DNA from: Bordetella genomosp. 9
Lineage (GTDB): Bacteria > Pseudomonadota > Gammaproteobacteria > Burkholderiales > Burkholderiaceae_B
NCBI RefSeq assembly: GCF_002261425.1
Contig: NZ_NEVJ01000003.1
Span: 3,100,001-3,164,000, forward strand
Reading direction: 5' to 3'
Length of the DNA stretch: 64,000 nt
In this document: positions 63,272 to 64,000 of the stretch, in pieces
Position numbering within the stretch: position 1 is the first letter of the stretch
How the letters are laid out: the number at the start of each line of letters is the position of its first letter
Position numbers and translations under genes: made by a program
The notes under the pieces: generated by a model
Databases searched by the model: none
What the model saw: only the letters and a program-made list of their open reading frames with translations
What the model was told of the DNA's origin: nothing

Positions 63272-64000
63272 ATTGGCCTTCTTGATCACCCCCGCCCACA
63301 TGGCGCGTTCCTGCTCGGCGTAGGCCTTGAATTCCACCGGCGGCATGGGCATGGGAATGACGCCCATCTCCTGCAGCTTGGCCGCGACGTCGGGCTGCGC
63401 CAGCGTTTTCTGCAGATCGGCGCTGAGCTTTTTCACCACGGCATCGGGCAGGCCGGCGGGACCGACCACGCCCTGCCAGGCGTAGGCCGTGAAGTCGGCC
63501 ACGCCCTGCTCCGCCATGGTGGGAACGTCGGGCAGCACCGGCAGGCGCTGCGGCGTGGCGGCCGCCAGCACGCGCAGCTTGCCGGCCTTGACGTTGGGCA
63601 GCCCGGCCGCCAGGTCGATGAACATCAGGTCCACCTGGCCGCCCAGCAGATCCGTGATGGCGGGCGCGGCGCCTTTGTATGGAACGTGAAGCATATCGAC
63701 ACCCGTGCGCTGCTTGAAGAGCTCCAGCGCCAGGTGATGCGGCGATCCGGAGCCGGCCGACGCCACGGTCAGCTTGCCCGGCGTGGCCTTGGCGGCCGCC
63801 AGCACGTCGGCCACGGTCTTGTAGGGCGAATGGGTATTGACGGCCAGCAGCAGCGGCAGCTTGGCCAGGCCGCCGATATAGGTGAACTTGTCGGGATCGT
63901 AGGAAAGCTTGGCGTACAGCGACGGGTTGTAGGCCAGCGTGCCCGAGTCGGCCGTGCCCACCGTGTCGCCGTTGGGCACGGCTTGCGCGATGGCGGTGGC
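63257..64000 (-). CDS. Bug-family tripartite tricarboxylate transporter receptor (5' end outside window)
   Basis: The frame is open to the right edge of the window (ATAIAQAVPNGDTVGTADSG), so the start codon and signal peptide are missing. The visible 247 residues show Bug family features: FTYIGGLAKLPLLLAVNTHS, HVPYKGAAPAITDLLGGQVD and LPDVPTMAEQGVADFTAYAW. The ligand cannot be predicted. It converges on the PCu(A)C gene. Confidence 0.92.
   Translation of the reverse strand, partial: ATAIAQAVPNGDTVGTADSGTLAYNPSLYAKLSYDPDKFTYIGGLAKLPLLLAVNTHSPYKTVADVLAAAKATPGKLTVASAGSGSPHHLALELFKQRTGVDMLHVPYKGAAPAITDLLGGQVDLMFIDLAAGLPNVKAGKLRVLAAATPQRLPVLPDVPTMAEQGVADFTAYAWQGVVGPAGLPDAVVKKLSADLQKTLAQPDVAAKLQEMGVIPMPMPPVEFKAYAEQERAMWAGVIKKANIRLE

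Noticed and set aside
63257..63979. GTG at 63979 as start of the last Bug gene
   Set aside because: The frame continues to the window edge with family-like sequence (ATAIAQAVPNG), so the true start is outside.

Overview
The window is a high-GC (roughly two-thirds G+C), densely coded chromosomal segment. It suggests a betaproteobacterium of the Alcaligenaceae, most likely Bordetella or a close relative such as Achromobacter. The reasons are three Bug-type (tripartite tricarboxylate) periplasmic receptors, the SlmA / MoeB / Ctp / EnvC / GpmA and rhodanese / GrxC / SecB / GpsA neighbourhoods, two liv-type ABC systems, and an RsmB - DUF4390 - NtrYX-like - TrkAH operon. No rRNA, tRNA, CRISPR array, transposase or phage gene was recognised.

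Layout. 1-9.5 kb: end of a pyrimidine nucleotidase gene and slmA (+); the minus-strand set gpmA-envC-ctp-moeB (cell division, carboxy-terminal processing, sulfur activation); the divergent plus-strand set rhodanese-grxC-secB-gpsA; a Bug receptor. 9.5-12.3 kb: a 919-residue orphan protein lying between gpsA and trmL. 12.5-16.1 kb: trmL, comF, bioC-like methyltransferase, YbdK-type carboxylate-amine ligase. 16.4-24.2 kb: minus-strand operon rsmB-DUF4390-sensor kinase-response regulator-trkA-trkH with overlapping or near-abutting genes. 24.3-38.1 kb: a mixed accessory block with a MipA/OmpV protein divergent from a PmrAB/QseBC-like two-component pair, a GlxA-type regulator with a Bug receptor and a DJ-1/PfpI enzyme around a nested palindrome, a small HTH regulator before rimO, a ferritin-like protein, a LOG protein, an NTF2-like protein, a 974-residue orphan and a PPOX flavoprotein. 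38.1-42.5 kb: fmt-def divergent from dprA, then an HMG-CoA lyase-type enzyme and a small membrane protein. 42.5-53 kb: an orphan amino-acid receptor and an import-plus-activation module (livGHMKF framed by two acyl-CoA ligases) divergent from a Crp/Fnr regulator. 53.2-55.5 kb: a 790-residue orphan with C-terminal ankyrin-like repeats. 55.5-60.4 kb: a second liv system with a fused permease-ATPase. 60.9-64 kb: argO/argP pair, a PCu(A)C copper chaperone, and a truncated Bug receptor.

Themes. Three very large proteins without recognised family stand between conserved housekeeping genes. The third has C-terminal repeats resembling those of ShET2/EspL-type effectors, so a secreted-effector role is worth testing but not established. 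Several intergenic regions hold clear symmetric or direct-repeat operators next to a matching regulator gene. Short tandem duplications are frequent: inside genes every unit found is a multiple of 3 bp, whereas most of those lying over stop codons are 13, 14 or 19 bp. That pattern looks like frequent slipped-strand duplication filtered by selection on reading frame.
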